Assembly: GCA_002839355.1 (NCBI GenBank) | Contig: PGXW01000014.1 | Location: 1 to 58,520, forward strand | Reading direction: 5' to 3' | Length of the DNA: 58,520 nt | Origin: Spirochaetae bacterium HGW-Spirochaetae-2 | Lineage (GTDB): Bacteria; Spirochaetota; Spirochaetia; Sphaerochaetales; Sphaerochaetaceae | Shown: piece after piece, positions 34,521 to 42,779 of the stretch | Layout of the letters: each line of letters begins with the position of its first letter | Numbering within the stretch: position 1 is the stretch's first letter | Translations under genes and position numbers: made by a program | Notes under the pieces: model-generated | Told to the model about the DNA's origin: nothing | The model's input: only the letters and a program-made list of their open reading frames with translations | Database searches by the model: none

Positions 34521-37199
34521 GTGAATAGGGTAGCGGCACGTATTCCAAGAATTCTACTCCTGCTTCCACCGATCCTATTGGTGGTAGGCTTCCTACTGGT
34601 GCCTATCGTACACCTTTTGACAAAGGGGCTGGGTTCGGCTTTGACAGCAGCCGAACCCTTGCCCGCGTATCTGTGGCCCCATTTGCTCAACGTGACGAAA
34701 AACACCTTTATTCTCGGTTCCCTTGCGACATCGATCTCTTTGTTGGTCGCCTTGCCACTTGCTTTTCTGCTCGTGCGGACCAATATCTTCGCTTCCCGTT
34801 TCTGGCTGTCGCTGTTGACCATCCCCATGATCACACCACCGTTCATCATGGCCTTCTCCGTACTTTCGTTGTATGGCCGGAGTGGTATCGTTTCCCTGCT
34901 GTTCCAACGCATCGGTGTATTCTTTCCCCATATATTCGGGCTTCCCGGACTCTTGATCAACCAATTGATCGTTTCTATCCCGTATGCCACCTTCATTATC
35001 GCTGCCGGATTGCAGGGAGTGCCGAGACATATCGATGAGACTGCTGCTTCCTTGGGCACACCGAAGGTGCGTGTCCTGTTCGACCTCACCATCCCGTGCA
35101 TCTCTCCGCACATAATCATCTCCGGACTCATGATATTCCTCATGGCTATTGGAGATATCGGCGGCCCGTTGGTTATCGGCGGTGGCTATGCGGTCCTATC
35201 ATCGGAAATCTATACGAATTTCCTTTCGTTGCTGAACGATGAGCGCGTCGCCTTGATATTCAGTCTATGGATCATCCTGCTGTCGTTTTTGCTGCTGGCC
35301 GTCGTCAACCGTCTGATCAGATCCACAACCCGTGAATACCGAAGGGGACTATTTCCTGTAATATATAGGCTTGGTTCCTACAGAGTGCCCGCAACCCTGT
35401 TCGTTGTTCTTGTTTTCGCTCTGTTGCTGGCACCATTTCTCATGACGTTGGTGCAATCGTTCATCACAATCTGGAGTTACGACCTGCTGCCACAAGGTTG
35501 GACCCTGTTTAATTACAAGAGGGTATTCAGGACTCCCGGTATGCTGATCGATACATTGCGCATGTCGGTGGCGGCGACCTCGGTGATTGTGTTTTTCGGG
35601 CTCATCCTGGGGCACACCATGTACTTCAAGCGGACCTGGCGGTTCATCGATTATATCCTCGTGATTCCATTCGTCCTTCCCGGTATCGTATTGGCGGTCG
35701 GGGTCTTGGGTGCCTACGCGGGATTCTTTCCACAAAACCATCCCATTCCATTCTACACCCTGTTGTTGTTTACCATAATCGTCCGACGGTTGCCTTTCAG
35801 CTTGAAGACACTCGAAGCGGGGTTCCTTGTCGCCGATTCCCGCCGGGAGGAGGTTGCAAGAAGTCTGGGAAGCAACCAATTGACATCATTTCTCCACATC
35901 ACGCTTCCCCAAATGAAATCATTCATCTTTGCCGCGTTCATAATCGGTCTGGTGAAGACTTCCACCGAGTTGTCGGCATCGCTCATCCTCGCTCCACCCA
36001 ATTGGAAGAGCATGTCGCTGGGAATCATGCATTATATCGACCAGGGCCAACTCTCCATGGCCGCCGCCCTCAGCATCATGTTGGTAGCGGTGGTGGGATT
36101 GGGAACCGCTCTGGTCGCCTTCTGGTCACAGAAACCGGTGGGGGTGGAGCAGAAGCAATCGCAGGATGCCCTTGAGCGGTTGATACTCGGCAGGACTCCC
36201 ATGGCGCTATACGAGGGATCCCCGAAGCCGAGGAAACAAAAACAGGGATTCGGACTGTACCGTCGTTCACGGGAACCGTTTCTGGTCATAGTGGATCGCA
36301 AGGGAATTGTCGATGCCAACAGATCGTTCTTGAGACTCGTCGGAGCCGATTCCTTGGCTCAAGTACAAGCGGAGAGCAGCTTCTCGACCCTGTTCTTCGG
36401 AGACAGGGAGGTGTTGGAGTTGTTCACCTCCATGGAGTCGATAGAGAATAGGGCGACCTCCATGCTGGTCTTGGACGGTAGCCGTATTCCCATTATCCTG
36501 AACGCGTATGTCATGTTGACCACCGAGGGGTTCAAACGGGTTGTCTTCTACTGCCGCAAGGTAACGGGACGATCGAGGAGGGTCAAGGAATACACCCGGT
36601 TGCGGGAACGGATGATGCTTGCCCAACAGATGGCGCTGAAGGCCCAGATCACTCCCCATTTCCTGTTCAATTCGCTCAACAGTGTCATGCAACTGGTGGA
36701 CAGCAATCCCAAGGAAGCGAATGAAACGTTGCAGAATCTGGCGGACCTCTATCGGTATATCCTCTCTTCCACAAAACTGGACTTGGTCCCTGTTGCCGAT
36801 GAGATTGCTTCCATGCACCATTACCTTGGGGTCGAGAAGGCTCGGTTCGGGGAAAAGCTCACCTATACGGTCGAGATGGATCCGTTGGTCGCAAATTTCC
36901 AGATTCCTCCCATGTTGATCCAACCGATAGTGGAAAATGCCGTCAACCATGGTGCCAAGGCTACTGGTGAGATAGATATCACCGTCTCGGTGTATCCCAG
37001 TAGGGATGGTGTAAAAATACGTGTCGAGGACAGGGGCGACAGTGTGTTCGATCCTTTGGAAGTCGCTACCGGGACAGGAACGGGACTGAAGAATGTTGAA
37101 GGAAGATTGTTCGCATTGTATCATAGGAAAATCGCGTACGAGCGAAAGAGTGGTGGTGGTCTCATGGTTACCATGACCATTCCAAGGAATGTGCCATGA
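34521..37199 (+). CDS. ABC permease fused to PAS and LytS-type histidine kinase (892 aa)
   Basis: One uninterrupted frame with two unlike halves. Residues 1-560 are a complete twelve-helix FbpB-type permease with both coupling loops (HIDETAASLGTPKVRVLFDLT and SRREEVARSLGSNQLTSFLHITLP). A short linker leads to a PAS domain (about 582-690, EPFLVIVDRKGIVDANRSFLRLVG) and a His_kinase/HATPase module (about 695-892). The phospho-acceptor is His713 in ITPHFLFNSLNS, the LytS/YehU signature, and the N-box is PIVENAVNHG near 806. The start is GTG after CAGGAGCAG. The gene overlaps the LytTR regulator by four bases. I infer a sensor that reads transport or substrate through a permease scaffold. Confidence 0.93.
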   Translation: MNRVAARIPRILLLLPPILLVVGFLLVPIVHLLTKGLGSALTAAEPLPAYLWPHLLNVTKNTFILGSLATSISLLVALPLAFLLVRTNIFASRFWLSLLTIPMITPPFIMAFSVLSLYGRSGIVSLLFQRIGVFFPHIFGLPGLLINQLIVSIPYATFIIAAGLQGVPRHIDETAASLGTPKVRVLFDLTIPCISPHIIISGLMIFLMAIGDIGGPLVIGGGYAVLSSEIYTNFLSLLNDERVALIFSLWIILLSFLLLAVVNRLIRSTTREYRRGLFPVIYRLGSYRVPATLFVVLVFALLLAPFLMTLVQSFITIWSYDLLPQGWTLFNYKRVFRTPGMLIDTLRMSVAATSVIVFFGLILGHTMYFKRTWRFIDYILVIPFVLPGIVLAVGVLGAYAGFFPQNHPIPFYTLLLFTIIVRRLPFSLKTLEAGFLVADSRREEVARSLGSNQLTSFLHITLPQMKSFIFAAFIIGLVKTSTELSASLILAPPNWKSMSLGIMHYIDQGQLSMAAALSIMLVAVVGLGTALVAFWSQKPVGVEQKQSQDALERLILGRTPMALYEGSPKPRKQKQGFGLYRRSREPFLVIVDRKGIVDANRSFLRLVGADSLAQVQAESSFSTLFFGDREVLELFTSMESIENRATSMLVLDGSRIPIILNAYVMLTTEGFKRVVFYCRKVTGRSRRVKEYTRLRERMMLAQQMALKAQITPHFLFNSLNSVMQLVDSNPKEANETLQNLADLYRYILSSTKLDLVPVADEIASMHHYLGVEKARFGEKLTYTVEMDPLVANFQIPPMLIQPIVENAVNHGAKATGEIDITVSVYPSRDGVKIRVEDRGDSVFDPLEVATGTGTGLKNVEGRLFALYHRKIAYERKSGGGLMVTMTIPRNVP

Positions 37200-37948
37200 A
37201 GAAGAGCATATGTATCATAGATGACGAGTTCCGTTCCCGTGAACGTATCAGGGATATCTTGTCCGATAGTGAGCAATATTCCATTGTCGGGGAGGCCGAC
37301 AACGGCAGGGCTGCAGTGGAGCTCATCGACCGGACCTTGCCAGATATTGTCCTTCTGGATATCAAGATGCCAGGTCTATCGGGTTTCCAGATATTGCAGG
37401 AGGCAACCCACAAACCCTCGGTGATCTTCATAACCGCCTATAACGAACACGCGGTGAGGGCGTTCGATGTCCATGCCGTGGACTATGTGCTCAAGCCGTT
37501 CCAGGACAAACGGTTGTTCGATGCGCTCGCACGGATACCAAAGGTTCCTGTCCCTGGCGATACGATACTCCAGCAATTGGGCACCATGGTCGAAGGAACG
37601 GTCCAACCGAAACAATATCTCAAGCGGTTCACTGTCAAGGACCGGTTCGAGTTCAAGGTCATCGATGTCCAGGACATAGATTTCTTCTCCACCGAGGACA
37701 GCTTCGTTTTCCTGCATACCAGTGGGGTGCGGTACGTTGTGGAGAAGAGTTTGGCCCAGATCGAGGAGAGTGTCAGTCCGGAACTGTTTTTTCGGGTGCA
37801 CAGGAAGTCGTTGGTCAACCTCAATCGGGTGGAGCGTATCCTTCCCTGGGGGCGTGGACGGTATGTCCTCAAGTTCTCCAACGAGGAACGGGTCCACGTG
37901 AGCAAAGAGAAGACCCGCGAGCTCAAAATCTTGATGGGGTTGTTGTGA
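37196..37948 (+). CDS. LytTR-family response regulator (250 aa)
   Basis: The receiver domain (1-120) has acidic residues in CIIDDE, the phospho-acceptor Asp55 in DIVLLDIKMPG, threonine in FITAYNEH and Lys100 in DYVLKPFQ. The LytTR DNA-binding domain covers about 145-246 and includes IDFFSTEDSFVFLHT, FFRVHRKSLVNLNRVERI and the terminal RELKIL. Its start overlaps the permease-kinase stop (ATGA), so it is the cognate regulator. The likely target is the 21-base-period repeat set at 30497-30547, giving a local feedback loop. Confidence 0.95.
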   Translation: MKKSICIIDDEFRSRERIRDILSDSEQYSIVGEADNGRAAVELIDRTLPDIVLLDIKMPGLSGFQILQEATHKPSVIFITAYNEHAVRAFDVHAVDYVLKPFQDKRLFDALARIPKVPVPGDTILQQLGTMVEGTVQPKQYLKRFTVKDRFEFKVIDVQDIDFFSTEDSFVFLHTSGVRYVVEKSLAQIEESVSPELFFRVHRKSLVNLNRVERILPWGRGRYVLKFSNEERVHVSKEKTRELKILMGLL

Positions 37949-38032
37949 ATTTGAGTTGCCGATACCTGCGACCAACTGAATTTCACAGAGATATTGCACA
38001 CCTCACGTGTGAGTGATACACTACCGCCCATC

Positions 38033-39334
38033 ATGAGAACTCCGATGCGGAAAACGCTTCCGCCAAGTCAGTATCTGATTTCCGGGTTTTTTGTTATCAT
38101 ACTCGTGGGATCAGCATTGCTTTCGCTTCCCTTTGCCCACCGTGAGGGCATCCAACTTGCATATATAGACGCACTGTTCACATCATTCAGCGCCGTTTGT
38201 GTGACCGGGTTGGTCACCGTCGATGTGGCTGCGACGTTCACCCTGTTCGGCAGGGCCGTCATAGCCGTATTGATCCTGTTGGGTGGCATGGGCTTTGCCG
38301 CGGTCATCATGTCCATCGTGTTGATGTTGGGGTGGGATGTCGGTATCTCGCAACGTACCATGCTCAGCGAAGCCTACAACCTGGGCACGCTCCGGGGCAC
38401 GTTGGTAATTGTGAAGACCGTCGTATTCGCCTCGGTGATGTTCCAGATTGTGGGCACTGTGCTGGGATATCTTGTCTTTCGTCTGGACTATTCCCCACTC
38501 GATGCGTTGGGGCATAGCCTGTTCCATGCAATCTCAGCCTTCAATAATGCGGGATTCGATCTCATGGGACATTTCGACAGCATGATGCAGTATCGACACA
38601 ACGTCTTGCTCAATGTGCTTACCATGTTCCTGATTGTTTCAGGAGGATTGGGCTTTTTTGTACTCAGCGATGTCTTCCGCAAACGGTGGCATTTTCGGAA
38701 GTTCACCATGCATACCAAGATTGTATTGAGCGTGACCGCATTTCTCATTGTCTTTGGCATGGTGGTCATAGCCCTGGTCGAGCGTTTGGATATCCTCTCG
38801 GCGCTCTTCCAGAGTGTCACGGCCCGTACCGCAGGATTCAATACCGTCGATACCGGTTCCCTTTCCACGTTCAGTCTCTTTTTCGTAGTGCTGCTCATGT
38901 TCGTGGGAGCCTCTCCCGGTTCCACCGGTGGTGGTATCAAGACGACCACGACGTTTGCGATCTGGCTGAGTCTCATGAGCCTTGCCTTTGGAAAACAACC
39001 GGCTGCCTTCAAGCGTCGTATTCCCGAGGACAGCCTGCTCAAGGCGTTCCAGGTCCTCATGCTGGCTTTGTTGACCGTTACCATCGGGTCCTTGGCATTG
39101 GCCCTGTTCGAAGGACAACACTTTTCCTTCATGCAGTTGATGTTCGAGGGGGTCTCAGCCTTTGCGACGGTCGGATTGTCGACAGGGATCACAACTGAAA
39201 TAGGCTCCGGGGCGAAAATGGTACTTATGGTGATGATGTTTGTGGGCAGACTCGGACCGATTACGGTCGCGACAAGTCTCAAGACCCGCGAAGCGCGACT
39301 CAAACATGTTGAGGAGCGGATATTCATTGGTTGA
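38033..39334 (+). CDS. trkH: TrkH/KtrB-type potassium uptake channel subunit (433 aa)
   Basis: An integral membrane protein with the fourfold M1-P-M2 design of TrkH/KtrB proteins. Selectivity-filter-like segments are FSAVCVTGLVTVD, ISAFNNAGFDLMG, VTARTAGFNTVD and VSAFATVGLSTGI; each has the single conserved glycine. GGIKTTT in the middle is also typical. The length is nearer to KtrB than to E. coli TrkH. I chose the ATG at 38033, but no ribosome binding site stands out; a TTG at 37994 and an ATG at 38042 are alternatives. The regulatory partner TrkA follows 20 bases downstream. Confidence 0.92.
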   Translation: MRTPMRKTLPPSQYLISGFFVIILVGSALLSLPFAHREGIQLAYIDALFTSFSAVCVTGLVTVDVAATFTLFGRAVIAVLILLGGMGFAAVIMSIVLMLGWDVGISQRTMLSEAYNLGTLRGTLVIVKTVVFASVMFQIVGTVLGYLVFRLDYSPLDALGHSLFHAISAFNNAGFDLMGHFDSMMQYRHNVLLNVLTMFLIVSGGLGFFVLSDVFRKRWHFRKFTMHTKIVLSVTAFLIVFGMVVIALVERLDILSALFQSVTARTAGFNTVDTGSLSTFSLFFVVLLMFVGASPGSTGGGIKTTTTFAIWLSLMSLAFGKQPAAFKRRIPEDSLLKAFQVLMLALLTVTIGSLALALFEGQHFSFMQLMFEGVSAFATVGLSTGITTEIGSGAKMVLMVMMFVGRLGPITVATSLKTREARLKHVEERIFIG

Positions 39335-39354
39335 AAAATTCTAGAGGTGAAACG

Positions 39355-40032
39355 ATGAAGCATTCAGGACATGATTTAAATTCCTTCGGTATTATCGGGC
39401 TCGGGCGTTTCGGGACTTCTTTGGCCTTGGAGCTGGTGAAGGCTGGCAAGGATGTGGTCGTGCTTGAAATCGACGAGTCCAAACTCAACGCCGTCAAGGA
39501 TATCATCGAACATATCTATCCAATCGATGAGATAACACAGGATATCCTGATAGACTCCGGTATCTCCCATTGTGGAACCGTAGTCGTCTGTATTGGAAAA
39601 GATATCGAGAGCAACATTCTCGCCACTTTGAATGTATTGGAACTGGGAGTCCCGCGCGTGATCGCGAAGGCGAACAGCGACGACCATGGCCGGGTTCTGA
39701 GGAAGATCGGTGCAGAGGTGATCTATCCCGAAGTGGAGATGGGCGTCCGATTGGCCAAGTCCCTGGTCACCTTGAGAACCTTGGATTTCCTTGAACTGGA
39801 TGAGGATATATCGATATCCGAGATCCTGCTTTCCAAGCATTTCGACAAAAAGACGGTGGACCAGCTTAATTTCCGCAAACGGTTCAAACTCAATATCATC
39901 GCGTTAACCCACAATGACAAGACCGAGGTCGACATTGCTCCCGATACGTTACTGTATGCAAATGATGAGATTGTGGTTATCGGACGCAATGAGGACCTGA
40001 AGCAATTCCAGGATTACAACTCGCGTCCCTAG
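39355..40032 (+). CDS. trkA: TrkA/KtrA-type potassium channel regulatory protein (225 aa)
   Basis: The RCK N-terminal Rossmann domain (about 8-130) begins FGIIGLGRFGTSLALELVKAGKDVVVLEID, with the GxGxxG motif and a terminal acidic residue for NAD(H) or adenine nucleotide binding. The C-terminal TrkA_C domain covers about 140-222. A single RCK unit of this length is KtrA-like. It gates the TrkH/KtrB channel encoded just upstream. The ATG at 39355 is chosen because AGAGGTGA lies just upstream; the frame opens eight codons earlier at a TTG. Confidence 0.94.
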   Translation: MKHSGHDLNSFGIIGLGRFGTSLALELVKAGKDVVVLEIDESKLNAVKDIIEHIYPIDEITQDILIDSGISHCGTVVVCIGKDIESNILATLNVLELGVPRVIAKANSDDHGRVLRKIGAEVIYPEVEMGVRLAKSLVTLRTLDFLELDEDISISEILLSKHFDKKTVDQLNFRKRFKLNIIALTHNDKTEVDIAPDTLLYANDEIVVIGRNEDLKQFQDYNSRP

Positions 40033-40161
40033 AACCACTCAGGTCATTTAGTGGCCAAACCTTTCAAGTCTCTCTACACATCACCACAAGCCCAGGAATC
40101 CTCTCGGGCAAACTGTCGTGCGACAGCCAATCGATATCGATAAATCTGGTTAAGAAAAATG

Positions 40162-40203
40162 TTGACAGATACATTTTATCATTTTAACATATGCTAAAAT
40201 GAT
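40162..40203 (+). promoter_or_regulatory. Promoter with 9-8-9 palindrome over the -10 box
   Basis: TTGACA (40162-40167), 17 bases and TAACAT (40185-40190) form the promoter of the MBX-like operon. ATCATTTTA (40178-40186) and TAAAATGAT (40195-40203) are a perfect nine-base inverted repeat with an eight-base spacer, covering the whole -10 element. Binding there would block RNA polymerase. The ArsR-type regulator encoded at the end of the operon (51247) is the best candidate. Confidence 0.68.
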
Positions 40204-40257
40204 GAATTGAAAATCCGATACATCGTCACACAACAATCCCATGAAAGGGGCATACTG

Positions 40258-40755
40258 ATGAAAGGTTTTCTTGTCCGATTGAAAGCACTGCTGGTTCTGT
40301 ACGTGGTGTGGCTCGCTCTCATGGCTCCGCTTTCGACCCAGGATCTGGCGGCAGGGTTGGGTATAGTCCTCGTATTGGTGTTGTTGCCGTTGCCAGGATT
40401 GTCGGTCTACCGTGAAATATCGTTGGCCCCGAAGCGAATCCTGTTTTTCATCCTCTATATCGGTGTCCTGTTGGTTGAGATATGCAAATCGAATATCGAC
40501 GTCGCATTGCGTGTGGTTCAGCCGGTCATTCCTATCCAACCGGGAATCGTCAAGGTATCCACAAGATTGACTTCGAGATTGGGCCGTTGGGTACTAGCCA
40601 ATTCCATCACCCTTACTCCCGGAACCATTACCGTCGAAACAAAGGGGGGGGACCTGTATATCCACTGGATTTCAGTAACCGCCGACGATGTCGACTCCGC
40701 AACCAAGAAGATCGTGACCCAATTCGAGAAATATCTGGAGGTAATCTTTGGCTAA
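40258..40755 (+). CDS. mrpE: MrpE/MbxA-like antiporter subunit (165 aa)
   Basis: Sodium:proton antiporter subunit E. An N-terminal hydrophobic part with two or three helices (about 8-75) precedes a cytoplasmic part containing VQPVIPIQPGIVKV and ANSITLTPGTITVE, the signature of the MNHE family. The start is the ATG at 40258 behind GAAAGGGG; the frame opens 17 codons earlier. It leads the operon, as MbhA/MbxA does in archaeal hydrogenase and sulfane reductase clusters. It overlaps the mrpF-like gene by eight bases. Confidence 0.93.
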   Translation: MKGFLVRLKALLVLYVVWLALMAPLSTQDLAAGLGIVLVLVLLPLPGLSVYREISLAPKRILFFILYIGVLLVEICKSNIDVALRVVQPVIPIQPGIVKVSTRLTSRLGRWVLANSITLTPGTITVETKGGDLYIHWISVTADDVDSATKKIVTQFEKYLEVIFG

Positions 40756-41008
40756 TACCATATTCCTCATCGCGGCTGCCATCATGCTGGTAGCCATGAC
40801 CATCGCATTCTTCCGTATCATCCGGGGACCTGAACTGGGTGATAGGATTGTCGCACTCGATGCCATGACCATAATGGCGCTATCGGCAGTCGTATTCTTG
40901 GCGCACTACCTGGGACGAGCCATCTATCTGGATGTGGCGCTTGTGTACGGCTTGATCAGCTTTCTCGGGGTCGTAGCGGTCGCCAGACATATGGAAAGGG
41001 GGCTGTGA
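40748..41008 (+). CDS. mrpF: MrpF/MbxB-like antiporter subunit (86 aa)
   Basis: A three-helix subunit of the cation:proton antiporter module, with the conserved RIIRGPELGDRIVALDAMTIMAL motif after helix 1. The start is TTG at 40748, six bases after GGAGG, overlapping the end of the mrpE-like gene. Its stop is followed at once by the mrpG-like gene. Confidence 0.93.
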   Translation: MANTIFLIAAAIMLVAMTIAFFRIIRGPELGDRIVALDAMTIMALSAVVFLAHYLGRAIYLDVALVYGLISFLGVVAVARHMERGL

Positions 41009-41009
41009 T

Positions 41010-41405
41010 ATGGAAGTTCTTGCCATAATCGGTTCGTTCATCTCCCTGATAGGGGCGTTCTTCCTGCTTCTTGCGGCAATAGGAATCATCCGGATGCCGG
41101 ATACCTATAACCGCATGCAGACAGGTACGAAGGCAACCACCCTGGGAAGCATGCTCTTCTTTGTCGGGATAGGACTGGCACATCCATCGTGGTGGACCAA
41201 ACTCCTCATCCTCACCGTGTTCGTATTCCTTACAAATCCGCTCTCTTCCCATGTGCTGGCCAGGGCGTTGCACTTCATTGGCAAGAGCCCCCTGGTCGAG
41301 CCGTATTCCGGGCTGTCGGTACGGGATGATCTCGCTTTCGATGAGGCACAAGTCTTGTTGGCCACCGAAGGTTCCCGGCAGATGGAGAAGGGGGAAGCCG
41401 AATGA
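41010..41405 (+). CDS. mrpG: MrpG/MbxC-like antiporter subunit (131 aa)
   Basis: A three-helix MrpG/PhaG-type subunit carrying the family signature AAIGIIRMPDTYNRMQTGTKATTLGSMLFF. The C-terminal extension of about 35 residues beyond the membrane part is polar and acidic, and longer than in some relatives. Gene overlap with the next open frame (four bases) shows coupling. Confidence 0.93.
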   Translation: MEVLAIIGSFISLIGAFFLLLAAIGIIRMPDTYNRMQTGTKATTLGSMLFFVGIGLAHPSWWTKLLILTVFVFLTNPLSSHVLARALHFIGKSPLVEPYSGLSVRDDLAFDEAQVLLATEGSRQMEKGEAE

Positions 41406-41710
41406 GTCAGCTCATGCTTGTCCTGTTCGGACTGTTGATGCTTGTCGGGGCCGTCGCCGCCCTCTACCTGAAGGATACCGTCTCCGCAATCCTGGCCGCC
41501 GGATCGGTATCGTTGGTGGCTAGTCTGGTATATCTGCTCCTCGGTGCCCCGGATGTCGCCATGACCGAAGCCGCTATCGGATCGGCTTTGACGACAGTGG
41601 TCTTCCTATTCTCGTGGGCACGGATACAACATCGTCCCCAACCGTCCAAAAACCCGCAATCCGAGGAATCCGATTCGAACCCTGATGATCAGGAGGACCA
41701 CCAGCTATGA
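41402..41710 (+). CDS. MbhD/MbxD-like subunit, DUF4040 (102 aa)
   Basis: Corresponds to a piece of the MrpA C-terminal region that exists as a separate subunit in Mbh/Mbx complexes. Three helices are visible (about 3-22, 28-48, 55-75). The conserved phrase is LLGAPDVAMTEAAIGSALTTVVFL, the DUF4040 core. A highly polar tail (residues 76-102) rich in Glu, Asp and Asn follows. It overlaps the genes on both sides by four bases. Confidence 0.88.
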   Translation: MSQLMLVLFGLLMLVGAVAALYLKDTVSAILAAGSVSLVASLVYLLLGAPDVAMTEAAIGSALTTVVFLFSWARIQHRPQPSKNPQSEESDSNPDDQEDHQL

Positions 41711-42423
41711 TGAAACGTCTGATCATAATCCTGGCATTGGCTGCGATTGCCCTCGGATTCTTTCCCCTGGCGATGCGGATTTCTGGAGACTCCGGACTCA
41801 CTGCCCTTGCCACGCACTACGTCGAAGCGGGGGCGGATGAATTGGGAGCTGCGAACCTCGTGACCTCCGTGGTTGTCAGTTATCGCGGATTGGATACGTT
41901 GGGCGAAGTAATGGTCCTGTTCACGGCAACGACTGGCGTAACAGCACTGTTGGGCGCCGGGAAATCCAAATCCCACAAAAAGGAAAAGGAGTCGGAACGT
42001 GATGGTGACGGACGTCGTGAAGGTTCCGAACTCCTTGCAACCGGTGCCGCCTTCCTCTTTCCTATCCTGGTCCTGTTTGGCATCTACATCTTTCTCAATG
42101 GACACCTTACACCGGGAGGCGGATTCCAAGGTGGGGTCGTGCTGGCCTCCGCGTTCCTGTTGCTGCTGTTCTCGGACTGTCGTCTGGAGCTCAACCATGC
42201 CCTGTTGAAAGGTGCCGAAGCCATCTCTGGCGCTGCATATGTCGCTGTTGGGCTGCTCGGCCTTTGGTTGGCTGGTGGATTCCTGGACCCACGGTTTCTT
42301 CCGGCAGGAGAATTCGGCCAACTGTTCAGTGCCGGTGCGATTCCCATCATCTATATTCTGATCGGTATCAAGGTCGGATCCGAGTTGACCGGCATTGTCG
42401 ATGCCATGCGGAGGTGTTCCTGA
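41707..42423 (+). CDS. MbhE+MbhF-like (MrpA C-terminal plus MrpB) fusion subunit (238 aa)
   Basis: Two modules in one chain. Residues about 1-80 resemble MbhE, the end of MrpA: NLVTSVVVSYRGLDTLGEVMVLFTA. A charged lysine/glutamate linker (about 83-100) leads to an MrpB module (about 105-235) with IYIFLNGHLTPGGGFQGGVVLASAFLL, the MrpB signature. In the archaeal mbh operon these are separate genes, while MBX clusters have fewer. It overlaps its neighbours at both ends (ATGA at the start, TGATG at the end). Confidence 0.87.
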   Translation: MMKRLIIILALAAIALGFFPLAMRISGDSGLTALATHYVEAGADELGAANLVTSVVVSYRGLDTLGEVMVLFTATTGVTALLGAGKSKSHKKEKESERDGDGRREGSELLATGAAFLFPILVLFGIYIFLNGHLTPGGGFQGGVVLASAFLLLLFSDCRLELNHALLKGAEAISGAAYVAVGLLGLWLAGGFLDPRFLPAGEFGQLFSAGAIPIIYILIGIKVGSELTGIVDAMRRCS

Positions 42424-42779
42424 TGACACACATAGTACTGGCACTCGGTTTCCTGTTGGTATGTATAGGATTCTGGGGACTGATGACTCGAAAGGAAGTC
42501 TTTCGCTTGATAATCAGCTTTTCCCTGTTGGACACCGGAGTCCATGTGATCATGGTAGGTATCGGCTATGTGCGCACAGGTACCGCTCCGATTTTTGACG
42601 AAGCACTCGCAGTCGCGGGAGCTGTCGGTAAAGTGGTCGACCCTGTTCCGTCGGCATTGGTTTTGACCGCAATTGTCATTGGATTGGCAGTGACAGCACT
42701 TATGCTCAGTTTTGCCATCCGTTTGCACGCCTCCCGTGGAAGCCTGGCAGTCGATGACATGAAGGAGTTGAAATGGTAA
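42423..42779 (+). CDS. mrpC: MrpC/MbxG-like antiporter subunit (118 aa)
   Basis: A three-helix NuoK/MrpC homologue. The central helix carries LIISFSLLDTGVHVIMVGIGY, where the NuoK-type glutamates are replaced by the MrpC pattern, and PVPSALVLTAIVIGLAVTALMLSFAIRL is the strongly conserved third helix. GGAGGT lies eight bases before the ATG at 42423; the frame opens much further upstream inside the preceding gene. It overlaps the next gene by seven bases. Confidence 0.93.
   Translation: MTHIVLALGFLLVCIGFWGLMTRKEVFRLIISFSLLDTGVHVIMVGIGYVRTGTAPIFDEALAVAGAVGKVVDPVPSALVLTAIVIGLAVTALMLSFAIRLHASRGSLAVDDMKELKW

Noticed and set aside
40741-40755. Possible frameshift between the mrpE- and mrpF-like genes because their frames overlap.
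   Set aside because: A GGAGG site six bases before the TTG start shows a normal overlapping gene pair, as at most junctions of this operon.
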